Part shown: positions 1-9,220 of the stretch, piece after piece
Numbering within the stretch: position 1 is the stretch's first letter
How the letters are laid out: each line of letters starts with the position of its first letter
Source of the DNA: Candidatus Woesearchaeota archaeon
Lineage (GTDB): Archaea > Nanobdellota > Nanobdellia > Woesearchaeales > GW2011-AR4
NCBI GenBank assembly: GCA_002688775.1
Contig: NZDH01000004.1
Location: 1 to 54,542, forward strand
Direction: 5' to 3'
Length of the DNA stretch: 54,542 nucleotides
Notes under the pieces: model-generated
What the model saw: the letters and a program-made list of their open reading frames with translations, nothing else
The model's database searches: none
What the model was told of the DNA's origin: nothing
Position numbers and translations under genes: made by a program

Positions 1-2700
1 TTCTTACTTGGCTTATTAAAGATAAAATTAAACTCTAAGGAAGGAAATGCCGGTTATGGGATATTATTATTTTTAATTTCTGCTATATTTGCTGTAAAAC
101 TTGGAAATCAATGGATTTGGGATCAAGCTGTGTTAAGTCAGTTCCTCGGATACTTTTTTGGATCGGAAGGAATTCTGAATCCAAGCGGTCCAGAATACAG
201 ATTGTGGGTTTTTATTGGTAGTTTTACTATGCTTTCGTTCTTCTTTACAGGATTCTTATTAAAAGAAGGTGTTGGCGCTGGCGGTAAAAATTTCGTAAGT
301 TATGCTTTAGCTTTTGTAATGGCTTCTAACATGGCTAGTGAAGGTGCCACAATTGGAGCTGTTATAGTTCTTGGAGAAATTTTCTTTGTAATAATGATAT
401 CACAAGCTCTTTACAAAACATTTGGTGGTGGAAGCAGATGGGCCCTAGCTGGAGCAATAATTAGTGCAATAATACTAGTTGGCTGGGCATCTGCTGCTGT
501 TACTTTAAGCGCACCAGAATATAGAGGATACATAGGTGAGTTTGCATGTGCAACACCGCTCCTTGATTGTGAACAACTTGCAGGAGAAGTTGCTGTAACT
601 GCTGCCCCAGAGGTAGTTGGTGGGGCTTTTGAAACTATAAAATCATTTGCTAAATGGGGCTTCGGAATTATTATATTAATCATAGTTGCTGTTATTGGTA
701 TTTTTGTTTTCGGAGGTGAAACAGCTCAAAAAGCTGTAGGTTGGGGATCTGTTGGAATTGTTCTTTTAATACTAGGGACAATGTACTTAATCGGTGGACC
801 TACTTTCTTAACAATTGGTCTTTGGATGTTTGTACCTTTATTATTACTTTTCCTTCTGCTTTTTGCTATATTCGGTAGAGAAAGAGGCGATCAGAGATGG
901 AGTATGCTAAAGATTTATGGTTTCGGTCCATTTTTACTTGCCCTAAGAAAATCAAATTGGGAACCGATTAAAAAACTTTTAGAGCGTTTCCGCTCTTGGC
1001 ATAATCCTTTCATAAGCGATGCTTTACCATTAGCATTTAGACAAATGAGAGTTGAATTATTGGCCCTAATGAACTGGCAGACAAGATTGCATACATATTT
1101 TGGAAAACATGGATTGGTAAAAAAATCTCTAAAAAAGGTTGAAGCAATTGAAGATCATTTCAGGTCAACGCCAAGAACACATGAAGATTTAAGCTATGTT
1201 TTAGATATAGAGAGGTTGGGCGAAAAAGATAAACCTCAAGCAGAATTATTTGGCTGGTCAAAAAATATTGATTTAGTGGAAGATTTTTTCAAGGCAGTTA
1301 AACAACAAGTAGAAGATGAGCATGTTATTGAAAGATCTCAAGAGGACCAGTTAACAAGTTATAATAATCTGGTTAGGCCCAACTTCGTGAACAAATTAAG
1401 AGCAATGTCAAAATCATTTGAGCAATACCAGACAGATTGTAAAAAGATGGGATTAGTGCACGTCCTTAGAAGCATAAAAATTAGCATACTTGATCTTGTA
1501 ACCCTATTTGGAGTATTTAAACATTATTACAGATTTGCACATGAAGATTCAATTTTTGAGTTATGGGAATTCGACGATGACAGTCTTAACAAAAAGTATG
1601 AAGATGATAAAGTAGTTGTATGGGGATTAAGTACTGACAAGATGAAAAGAGTCGATGATTGGTCAGGAACTCTGCTATATGACCGTGAAAAAGAGTTATT
1701 ATTAGAAAAATTAAAAGCAAAAAAGAAAGATGAATGGTTAACTGAAGAAACTAATCGGCAGGTTGGTAGAGCATCTGTTAATAGATGGAATGAGGATTCA
1801 AAGGTCAGATATTCAAAAAAATTGACCCAAGCTCAAATAAGGCAATTAATATTAGATGCAAGAGCAGAAGTAGAACTACATAATCAAGAGATAACTTATG
1901 AAGCTGAAGCAGAACTTAAATCAAGAACTTCAAGACAAATAATCCGTGATAGAGTAGCAGTTAAAATGAGGGATGATACTTATGGAAGGGGAAGTCTAAG
2001 GAGGGATGATACTTATGGAAGGGGAAGTCTAAGGTTAGGTTTTGCCACAACCATATCGGATGGTCAATTGAGGCATGAAGTGAATATACATGGTTTTGTT
2101 CTAGAGGATATCCACAAAATAGAAGTAGACCATAATGAAAATCCATTAGGAGCAGGATTTCCTCCTAAAACGATTAGAAGAGTAAGAGTTGAAGACATAG
2201 AAGACCTGCCAGGAAAATTTAGATCTGCTGAATTAGAGAAATGGGGTTGGGTTTATAATATGATATCCACAGAATGGGACTTTTTCCTTGAAGACCTTAG
2301 ATATGGTGAATTTCATCCCAGCAGTAGAAATCATCGTAATTACACAGAGTATGTCTTAAGTAGGGGCTCTTTGGATTTCAGAGATCCAACAATACCAAGG
2401 TCACCTCCAAAAATGGCAGGTGAAAGCAGAGCTGCTTTTGATGTAGAAGCATTAGCATATTCAGGAAAGTATGTTTATTGGGGAAGAAGAAACTATTGGG
2501 ACAAAGAACCCGATGATGGAAATCCTTATCCTACTCTTTCAACAATTGCACTTTCCAGAATAATAACCTCAATTGCAAGATTGCAAGAAGGTCTAATCCA
2601 AAATACCGATGATTTCCTTAAATCCTGGGTGTATGATACTGGTGCTACAGACACACAATTTACCACTATATTAAAAAAAGAAGGTCCAGGTGCTGAATGA
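1..2700 (+). CDS. large polytopic membrane protein with long cytoplasmic tail, 5' partial
   Basis: I do not recognise the family. The frame is open from base 1, before the GTG listed in the ORF track (it reads FLLGLLKIKLN...), so the real start is probably left of the window and the gene is partial. The N-terminal third has about seven hydrophobic segments (for example YRLWVFIGSFTMLSFFF, GFGIIILIIVAVIGIF, LWMFVPLLLLFLLLFAIF). From about residue 290 of the listed ORF it becomes a long charged soluble domain of some 560 residues rich in Trp, Tyr, Arg and Glu. It contains a perfect tandem 11-residue repeat. The stop overlaps the next start (ATGA), so it heads an operon with two other large unknown genes. 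The layout would suit the membrane anchor of a multi-protein envelope assembly, but that is only a guess. Confidence 0.85.
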   Translation, partial: FLLGLLKIKLNSKEGNAGYGILLFLISAIFAVKLGNQWIWDQAVLSQFLGYFFGSEGILNPSGPEYRLWVFIGSFTMLSFFFTGFLLKEGVGAGGKNFVSYALAFVMASNMASEGATIGAVIVLGEIFFVIMISQALYKTFGGGSRWALAGAIISAIILVGWASAAVTLSAPEYRGYIGEFACATPLLDCEQLAGEVAVTAAPEVVGGAFETIKSFAKWGFGIIILIIVAVIGIFVFGGETAQKAVGWGSVGIVLLILGTMYLIGGPTFLTIGLWMFVPLLLLFLLLFAIFGRERGDQRWSMLKIYGFGPFLLALRKSNWEPIKKLLERFRSWHNPFISDALPLAFRQMRVELLALMNWQTRLHTYFGKHGLVKKSLKKVEAIEDHFRSTPRTHEDLSYVLDIERLGEKDKPQAELFGWSKNIDLVEDFFKAVKQQVEDEHVIERSQEDQLTSYNNLVRPNFVNKLRAMSKSFEQYQTDCKKMGLVHVLRSIKISILDLVTLFGVFKHYYRFAHEDSIFELWEFDDDSLNKKYEDDKVVVWGLSTDKMKRVDDWSGTLLYDREKELLLEKLKAKKKDEWLTEETNRQVGRASVNRWNEDSKVRYSKKLTQAQIRQLILDARAEVELHNQEITYEAEAELKSRTSRQIIRDRVAVKMRDDTYGRGSLRRDDTYGRGSLRLGFATTISDGQLRHEVNIHGFVLEDIHKIEVDHNENPLGAGFPPKTIRRVRVEDIEDLPGKFRSAELEKWGWVYNMISTEWDFFLEDLRYGEFHPSSRNHRNYTEYVLSRGSLDFRDPTIPRSPPKMAGESRAAFDVEALAYSGKYVYWGRRNYWDKEPDDGNPYPTLSTIALSRIITSIARLQEGLIQNTDDFLKSWVYDTGATDTQFTTILKKEGPGAE
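1969..2034 (+). repeat. perfect 33-bp tandem duplication inside the membrane-protein gene
   Basis: Two identical, directly adjacent 33-bp units (1969-2001 and 2002-2034) encode RDDTYGRGSLR twice. The two copies do not differ at any base, including third positions, so the duplication is recent or actively homogenised. It keeps the reading frame. Confidence 0.95.
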
Positions 2701-4445
2701 CTGACCAATACAAAAATTTACAAGTAAAAAGGCGCAAAGGAATTGGTGGAGTAATTGGCAGTATTTTGGGTAGAAACATATCAAATAAAGATATAGAAAA
2801 AGATATAGAAAGAGTCCTCCAGTCTTTTGAACAATTATTAGGAACAAGATCAGAAGCATTAAAAAGACGTGATTCTAGAAGAATAGAGACTGCTAAGGCC
2901 TTACAAGATGAATCAACATTTATGGCAAGAAATCCAAATTTAGCTTTAGTTGGTTTTATTCAAAATACTTTAAGAATAAGCAATAGGAGTCCAGTAGTTT
3001 TCTTAAGAAATTTAAGAACTCAGGTACCTGTAATACGAAGATATCCTGGTGAATTATGCACATATATATTAAATGAATTGGCTGCAGCAGAAGCACAACT
3101 TGGAGAAACTGATTTTGGAGCATTAGCCAAACTTCATTCAGAGATAGAAAGCGGGAAAAGTGAAGAACACATAGTTGGATTGCTCAAAACACCTCCTGGC
3201 AGCATACAACTAGACAAAGAAATAGCAGGTATTAGAGATCGAAAGGTTCGAAATAAGATTAGAGCTGTAAGGGCTGCTTTAACTGATGATGAAGTAACTT
3301 ACTTGGAAAGATATCAAAAACAAGTCAGATCATGGCAACAAAGGGGAATTTCTCCACAAGATGCTATTAGAGAAACAAAAGTTTTCCTTAATGGAGGAGT
3401 GCCTGGCTACCTGGGCCTTTTATCACATTTTCACGATGAAGAATTAGAGGAAAGATTGAAATCAAATCCTGCTTTCTTAGCACTATTTAGGCATGAGTCA
3501 ATGCCAATATACTTAACGAGATTGAGAGATAAAGTAGCTACTTATGAGAGAGAAGGTGGTTGGGAAGATTTTGATGACTATTACAGAAATATTCCTAGAA
3601 TATCTAAAGTATTTATTGAGGAGTTCGGAAATACTAAAATCGCTGATTTACTAAAATGGGAGAAAAAACGTATAAGAGAAAATCCAAAAGCATGGGTGGA
3701 ATTTTTGGATAAAGAAATAAGGGAGGTTACCGCTCCAGGATATTTAGCTGAACATGTTATAGGACCATACATTTTTGCATTATATAGTATATTTGGGCAA
3801 AGAATTGCTGAATTAAAAGCTAGAAAGAAGCCTGAACTTGCTGATTTAAAAGATGCACTAGATTCATTTTTTGGTTTTTACAAAAAATTAGCTAGAAAAA
3901 TCATAAAAAAAGCAGCTTCAATGAGAAGGGATGCCAGGAGTGAATTAAAAAAATTAAGGAAGGCTTATGATATCTTAAACAATAGATGTACTGATGCTTT
4001 ATTTAATTTTTCAATGGCACAGATAAAAATTCTTCATCAAGATTTAAAAAATGAAATGTTAAGAAGAGCTAGAAATGCAAGAGACTTCGCTAGAGTTACA
4101 CAAAAATATATTGAAAAATTTAAACAGATTATGGGTTCTGATGTTGCTGCTGCTTCTGTTTCTCCATATAGAGGGGCAGCCCTTCTTTTCAGTGCAGAAA
4201 GATCTTATTGGGTAGCCCAGGGCATTACAGCAAATTTGCGATCAATAAGGTCCTTATTCAGTTGGGACAAAATGTCAAAAAAGATTGATGAACTCAACAC
4301 ATACTTGGTAATTGCTGAGAAAAGATTTGATGAACTTGATAAATTTATAAAAGAGAATTTACAGTTCCTGGCACCACAGCAATTAATAAAAGATCAAACA
4401 AGGAGGTTAGATATTCATGGCAGACCCGCAACCAGAACAGCCTAA
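2697..4445 (+). CDS. large basic helical protein, unknown function
   Basis: Unrecognised 582-residue protein. It overlaps the upstream gene by ATGA and the downstream gene by 29 nt, so the three are almost certainly co-translated. No signal peptide or convincing membrane span is visible. The sequence is rich in Lys, Arg, Glu and Leu with heptad-like stretches (for example residues 25-75 and 365-420), suggesting long helices or coiled coils; the mid region keeps aromatic residues like its neighbours. It is probably a cytoplasmic partner of the upstream membrane protein's soluble tail. It has no Walker, metal-binding Cys or other catalytic motif that I can see. Confidence 0.85.
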   Translation: MTDQYKNLQVKRRKGIGGVIGSILGRNISNKDIEKDIERVLQSFEQLLGTRSEALKRRDSRRIETAKALQDESTFMARNPNLALVGFIQNTLRISNRSPVVFLRNLRTQVPVIRRYPGELCTYILNELAAAEAQLGETDFGALAKLHSEIESGKSEEHIVGLLKTPPGSIQLDKEIAGIRDRKVRNKIRAVRAALTDDEVTYLERYQKQVRSWQQRGISPQDAIRETKVFLNGGVPGYLGLLSHFHDEELEERLKSNPAFLALFRHESMPIYLTRLRDKVATYEREGGWEDFDDYYRNIPRISKVFIEEFGNTKIADLLKWEKKRIRENPKAWVEFLDKEIREVTAPGYLAEHVIGPYIFALYSIFGQRIAELKARKKPELADLKDALDSFFGFYKKLARKIIKKAASMRRDARSELKKLRKAYDILNNRCTDALFNFSMAQIKILHQDLKNEMLRRARNARDFARVTQKYIEKFKQIMGSDVAAASVSPYRGAALLFSAERSYWVAQGITANLRSIRSLFSWDKMSKKIDELNTYLVIAEKRFDELDKFIKENLQFLAPQQLIKDQTRRLDIHGRPATRTA

Positions 4446-6249
4446 AGAAAAAAAAGAATGGAAATGGCCTAGAAGATTAAAGAATCTGTTAGTTTTTAAT
4501 ATTAACAAGCTAGGTGTCAGTAGAAAAATTCAAAGCATGACAGGAACTCCTCTAACCTATGCAAGATATAAAGATCAGCCTATACTTGATCCACAACCTG
4601 TCAGTCAAGAGTTGATAAGAAGAAAGGATCTACTTACATTAAATGAGAGCCTTATGGTTGCAGTTAGTGAAGTGGAAAATAGATGGGAGGAAACAGACAA
4701 ACTTGTATTTGGGAGTAAAAAAACAGGTGCGGAAGGGTTTGAGGACGACTATAGGGCAGCTATGATCTTTCTTGATGGCACAACTAGTTTATGGGAATAT
4801 GCTCTTCATGAGGGTGAAAAATTTGAAGATGGTTTTGATGATGCAAAAGATCCAGATTGGAGAAGAATTAAAATTTTTGATAAAACTTATTGGTTTCCTG
4901 TCCCTCACAAATATAAAATAAGATATCCAATGGCAGGATTAAAAAGAGAATGGATTGTAGAGATAAGTCCATTTGGATATCGGGCAGCTAACCAATATAT
5001 CAAGAGATATCAAAGAATAGTTAAGGAAATATGTGATGATGCAAAAGAAAAATGGATTCACGACTATCCTGATAAAGAAGATAACATTAGGGAAAGACTT
5101 GATTATGTGCAAACACTTTTCGAGCGTTTAGCAGCTGAACTAATTGGAGATTATTGTGGTTATGATCCAAAGAATCCGCAACAAACAGCCTTGTACGATG
5201 CTCAATTTGAAGTTAAAATGCGTGGCTTTATGAAAGAGGCTTCTGAACTTTCTGGGAAAATACCAGGAAAAAAATCTCAGTTGTATGCAACAGAAAAAAA
5301 GCTAGGGCATGATGAAATTGATTATTATAGTAGTTATCAAGTTATAGAACCAATTATTTACGGTGAAAAAGAGAAAAGTGGCGAAGTAATAGATGATATA
5401 AGGAATCATGGATGGGTTACGAGGGATGGTGAACCTGGACCTGGACTTGACAAATTTAGTTATCCATTAGAGGTAGATTATGATGGAATAGTAATGCTGG
5501 ATAAACGAAATGGTGATCCAAATCCTAGACTTGTACCAAAACAATTCATAAAAGATATAGACCTTTTAGAGAGGGCACAATATGTGGCGAATTGGCATGA
5601 TACTTACAGAGATTCTCTTAGGGATGGCCGTTATCATAACAAAACTTTAACCGTCATGGATTATGTGCAAGCTAAAAATCCCTCAATATGGAATTTATGG
5701 CATATGATTAATGAGAAAAAATTAATTAAGGGCTGGATAAAGCCTGGTACTCCAGAAAGAAGATATCAGACTGAAATGAAGATGAACCTTACACACAGAG
5801 TGCCAAAAGTTGTTACTGCCGGTATTCCTGAAGTACCAAGTCCAATTACGTATCTTGTGAATTCAACTGATAAAAATCCTGCGTTTGATATGCGAGCTCT
5901 GCACAGGCCTTGGAAATATGCAGGCAGAAAATATTACTATGATACACCTGATGCATCAGCTCTTAGTAAGGATCCCCATATATCGTCTAGAGGAATTTCG
6001 ATGTATATAATTGAAAATGTAACAAGACAATACACTAGATGGAGTGAAGTTAATGCCACTTTAAACGAAATTGGTCTTACTTTTAGGGGCTTTGATTATG
6101 GGCCAAGGCCATGGGATATGTGGGGTAAAGAAGAAGCAATGCCATTACACCCATATGAATGGAGCGAAAAACTTATGGAAAGGATCAATCAACCTATGCC
6201 AGATGATTACGGTCCGCAAGACTATAAGGAAAAATACAAGCTGCCATGA
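4417..6249 (+). CDS. large Trp/Tyr-rich soluble protein, unknown function
   Basis: Unrecognised 610-residue protein, third in the operon. The start ATG lies inside the end of the previous gene and is preceded by a strong ribosome site (AGGAGG, about 10 nt upstream), which fixes this start despite the 29-nt overlap. The N-terminus is charged and Pro/Lys-rich (PKEKKEWKWPRR); the rest is unusually rich in Trp, Tyr, Asp and Pro with no membrane span. The C-terminal part of the first gene uses similar language (for example YSGKYVYWGRRNYWD there and WKYAGRKYYYDTPD here), so the two soluble regions may be distantly related domains. That similarity was judged by eye and needs an alignment. Confidence 0.85.
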   Translation: MADPQPEQPKEKKEWKWPRRLKNLLVFNINKLGVSRKIQSMTGTPLTYARYKDQPILDPQPVSQELIRRKDLLTLNESLMVAVSEVENRWEETDKLVFGSKKTGAEGFEDDYRAAMIFLDGTTSLWEYALHEGEKFEDGFDDAKDPDWRRIKIFDKTYWFPVPHKYKIRYPMAGLKREWIVEISPFGYRAANQYIKRYQRIVKEICDDAKEKWIHDYPDKEDNIRERLDYVQTLFERLAAELIGDYCGYDPKNPQQTALYDAQFEVKMRGFMKEASELSGKIPGKKSQLYATEKKLGHDEIDYYSSYQVIEPIIYGEKEKSGEVIDDIRNHGWVTRDGEPGPGLDKFSYPLEVDYDGIVMLDKRNGDPNPRLVPKQFIKDIDLLERAQYVANWHDTYRDSLRDGRYHNKTLTVMDYVQAKNPSIWNLWHMINEKKLIKGWIKPGTPERRYQTEMKMNLTHRVPKVVTAGIPEVPSPITYLVNSTDKNPAFDMRALHRPWKYAGRKYYYDTPDASALSKDPHISSRGISMYIIENVTRQYTRWSEVNATLNEIGLTFRGFDYGPRPWDMWGKEEAMPLHPYEWSEKLMERINQPMPDDYGPQDYKEKYKLP

Positions 6250-6303
6250 AAAATAGACACTTAGATAAATTTTTAAATTATGATATGTAAAATAATAACG
6301 TCA

Positions 6304-7101
6304 ATGACAAGCAAAAAAATTTCCTTCATCGGAACCGGAAAGATGGCAACAGCTTTGATTAGTTCTATTTACAATAAACAACTAGCAAAAACAATTATTG
6401 CAAGTGATAAAAACAATAAAAATCTAAACAATGTCAAAAAGAACTTTGGAATTAAAACAATCAAAGATAATAAAGAAGCAGTAAGAAATTCTGATGTTGT
6501 TTTTATTTGTGTAAAGCCGCAGGATTTTGATGAAGTTTTGCATGAAATAAAGAATGTAGTAAAAAACCAGCTGATTGTTTCAATTGCAGCTGGAATAAAA
6601 ACAAAACATATCGAATCGATATTAGGAAATAAGAGAATAATTAGAGTAATGCCCAACATTAATTGTTTAGTTGGGGAGATGGCAGCTGGTTTTTCCAAAG
6701 GAAAATTTGCAACTAAAAAAGATGTTGATTATGTTGAAAAACTGCTCAGCGCTTCTGGTTTAGCATACTTAGTAAAAGAAGATTTAATGGATGCATTATC
6801 TATAATTAGCGGCTGTGGACCAGGTTTCTTTGCTTATTTCATGAAATATTTGGCTGAAGCAGGTATAAAAGAAGGGCTACCTAAACAAATGGCTTATAAA
6901 CTAGCAGCGAAAACTGCTTTAGGTACAGGTAAGTTACTCTTAGAAAAAAACATGTCACCTGATGATTTAATTGCAATGGTGGCATCAAAAAAAGGGATAA
7001 CTTCAGAAGGACTTAAGGTTTTAAACAAGCATAAAGTAAACAAAATAATTCAAAAAACATCAGATGCTGCTTACAAAAGAAGCAAGGAACTTGGAAAATG
7101 A
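6304..7101 (+). CDS. proC: pyrroline-5-carboxylate reductase
   Basis: Catalyses the last step of proline synthesis, NAD(P)H-dependent reduction of 1-pyrroline-5-carboxylate, in the cytoplasm. The N-terminal Rossmann motif is ISFIGTGKMATALI, followed by the VFICVKPQ strand, SIAAGI and RVMPN motifs of the family, then the all-alpha C-terminal dimer domain with SGCGPGFFAYF and ALGTGKLL. At 265 residues it is of normal length. I chose the ATG at 6304 because the dinucleotide fold then starts at once and an AT-rich TATA-like stretch (TTTTTAAATTAT) lies about 30 nt upstream, fitting a leaderless message; the ORF-track start at 6280 adds eight unneeded residues. It is followed by proA with an ATGA overlap. 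Confidence 0.95.
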   Translation: MTSKKISFIGTGKMATALISSIYNKQLAKTIIASDKNNKNLNNVKKNFGIKTIKDNKEAVRNSDVVFICVKPQDFDEVLHEIKNVVKNQLIVSIAAGIKTKHIESILGNKRIIRVMPNINCLVGEMAAGFSKGKFATKKDVDYVEKLLSASGLAYLVKEDLMDALSIISGCGPGFFAYFMKYLAEAGIKEGLPKQMAYKLAAKTALGTGKLLLEKNMSPDDLIAMVASKKGITSEGLKVLNKHKVNKIIQKTSDAAYKRSKELGK

Positions 7102-8381
7102 GCATAGAAAAACAAGCGCAGCTAGCGAAAGATGCATCTCTAAAACTGGCTGTTTTGTCAACAAAAGCAAAGAACAGGGCATTAAAAGCAATAGCTAAAG
7201 CTCTAAAAAATAATTCAAAGCTTATTCTGAATGCAAATAAAAGGGATGTAGAAGCTGCTAAAAAGGCAAAACTAAATTATGTATTAGTAAATCGATTGAT
7301 GTTGAACAAGCATAAAATAAATGAAATGATTGAAGAAGTGAAAAGTGTCACAAAACTAGAAGATCCTGTTGGAAAAGTTTTATCACAAATTGAATTAGAC
7401 AAAGGATTGAATCTCTACCAAGTTACGTGTCCAATTGGTGTAATCGGGATGATATTTGAATCAAGGCCAGATGTTGTTTCTCAAATAAGCGCTTTGTGTT
7501 TGAAATCAGGAAATTCTGTAATCCTGAAAGGCGGCTCTGAGGCAAAGAACTCAAACAGAATCTTGGTAAATATAATCTCGAGAGCTGCAGAGAGAAATGG
7601 AATTACAAAAGGTTCAATCCAGCTGATAGAGACAAGGGAACAAGTAACTCAGATGCTGAAGCTAGATGAATATGTCAGCTTAGTCATACCCAGAGGAAGC
7701 AATTCCTTTGTAAAATATGTGCAGGAACACACCAAAATACCTGTGCTGGGACATTCAGAAGGCATTTGCCACTTATTTATTGACAAAAATGCAAACTTAA
7801 GGAAGGCAATCGGCATAAGCTTTGATGCAAAATGCCAATACCCTGCTGTGTGCAATGCAATAGAAACTTTGCTCGTGCATAAAGATATTGCCAAAAAGTT
7901 TTTGCCAAAGGTAATAAAGAAATTAAAACAAGCAAAAGTTGAAATCAGGGGAGATGAGAAAACAAGAAAGATTGTGAAAGAAATCAGTAAAGCAGCTGAA
8001 AAAGACTGGTCAACTGAATATAATGACCTGATACTTTCAATCAAGGTAGTAAATGATCTGAACGAAGCGATAAATCACATAAACAGATATGGATCAGGAC
8101 ATACAGACGGGATTGTTACAGAAAATAAGCAGAATGCGAATATTTTCATGGATCTGGTTGATTCTTCGTCTGTAATGTGGAATGCTTCAACAAGGTTTGC
8201 AGACGGATTCAGATATGGAAAAGGCGCTGAAGTCGGGATAAGCACTTCGAAAATACACTCAAGAGGGCCTGTTGGTTTAGAAGGTTTAGTGATCTACAAG
8301 TACAAATTGATAGGCAAAGGGCAGATTGTAAAAAACTATTCCGGAAAGAATGCAAGGAAATTCAAGCATAAAGTAAAATGA
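7098..8381 (+). CDS. proA: glutamate-5-semialdehyde dehydrogenase (gamma-glutamyl phosphate reductase)
   Basis: Reduces gamma-glutamyl phosphate to glutamate-5-semialdehyde with NADPH, the second step of proline synthesis. The full aldehyde-dehydrogenase-type fold of 427 residues is present: PIGVIGMIFESRPD near residue 110, the LKGGSEAKNSN cofactor region near 140, and the catalytic cysteine in AKCQYPAVCNAIETLLVH near residue 255. The C-terminal NASTRFADGFRYGKGAEVGIS and GPVGLEGL motifs are intact. It overlaps proC and proB by ATGA on each side, so the three enzymes are translationally coupled. Confidence 0.96.
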   Translation: MSIEKQAQLAKDASLKLAVLSTKAKNRALKAIAKALKNNSKLILNANKRDVEAAKKAKLNYVLVNRLMLNKHKINEMIEEVKSVTKLEDPVGKVLSQIELDKGLNLYQVTCPIGVIGMIFESRPDVVSQISALCLKSGNSVILKGGSEAKNSNRILVNIISRAAERNGITKGSIQLIETREQVTQMLKLDEYVSLVIPRGSNSFVKYVQEHTKIPVLGHSEGICHLFIDKNANLRKAIGISFDAKCQYPAVCNAIETLLVHKDIAKKFLPKVIKKLKQAKVEIRGDEKTRKIVKEISKAAEKDWSTEYNDLILSIKVVNDLNEAINHINRYGSGHTDGIVTENKQNANIFMDLVDSSSVMWNASTRFADGFRYGKGAEVGISTSKIHSRGPVGLEGLVIYKYKLIGKGQIVKNYSGKNARKFKHKVK

Positions 8382-9172
8382 AAAGAAACTTTAAATCAAG
8401 AAAATTAGTAATTAAAATAGGAACAAATACTTTGTCAGATAAAAGAGGATTGTTAGATGCCAAAGTGATGAAGAATATTGCCTCTCAGATCGCTAAGATC
8501 AGGAAGAACAGGCAGATCATATTAGTTACAAGCGGCGCAATAGGGGCTGGCATGAAGGAACTCAAAGTCAGGAAAAAACCTAAAGATATAGTCATGAAAC
8601 AAGTTTGTGCCGGTGTCGGGCAAAGCATACTTATGGCCAAGTATCATGACTTGTTCCAGAGATATGGCATCAAAATTGCGCAGATATTATTGACGCACGA
8701 TGTTTTCAAGAACAAAACAACATTCAAGAATTTGAGGAATAGCCTGAACAGATTGCTTAATCTGGGTGTTGTAACAATAATCAATGAAAATGACCCTATT
8801 TCTGTAGATGAGATCGGACCGGCTTTTCCAGCTGTCGGTGATAATGACCATATGTCTGCCTTAATTGCAACCAAACTTAAAGCTGATGCCTTGGTTATCC
8901 TGACAAACGTAAATGGACTGTATGATAAAGATCCAATCAACAAAGGCGCTGTCTTAGTCAGAGAAGTCAGGAAAATTGACAGGAAAATTGACAGGATGTG
9001 CGGAAAAGAAAGCCATTTGGGTGTCGGAGGCATGAAATCCAAAATCCAGGCTGCTAAAGAGACAACTAAAGCAGGTATCATAGTTGTTGTAGCTAATGGC
9101 AGGCATAAGGATGTCTTGCCTAGGATCCTTAATAATGAAGAAGTAGGGACTATTTTCTATCCGGGAAACTAG
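8378..9172 (+). CDS. proB: glutamate 5-kinase, short form without PUA domain
   Basis: Phosphorylates glutamate to gamma-glutamyl phosphate, the first and normally feedback-controlled step of proline synthesis. The amino-acid-kinase fold is complete: VIKIGTNTLSD at the N-terminus, VTSGAIGAGM, NENDPISVDEIG, FPAVGDNDHMSALIATKL, ILTNVNGLYDKDP and GVGGMKSKIQAAK. At 264 residues it ends with the kinase domain and lacks the C-terminal PUA domain found in enzymes such as E. coli ProB. It is last in the proCAB operon; the order C-A-B is the reverse of the pathway. Confidence 0.96.
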   Translation: MKRNFKSRKLVIKIGTNTLSDKRGLLDAKVMKNIASQIAKIRKNRQIILVTSGAIGAGMKELKVRKKPKDIVMKQVCAGVGQSILMAKYHDLFQRYGIKIAQILLTHDVFKNKTTFKNLRNSLNRLLNLGVVTIINENDPISVDEIGPAFPAVGDNDHMSALIATKLKADALVILTNVNGLYDKDPINKGAVLVREVRKIDRKIDRMCGKESHLGVGGMKSKIQAAKETTKAGIIVVVANGRHKDVLPRILNNEEVGTIFYPGN

Positions 9173-9220
9173 TATAATATCATAGAAACCTTTTTATACA
9201 AAAACACTGCAGATTTATGC

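Noticed and set aside
2526-2859. Minus-strand ORFs under the first two large genes, and similar opposite-strand ORFs throughout
   Set aside because: They lie wholly within well-supported genes and have hydrophobic or low-complexity shadow sequences.
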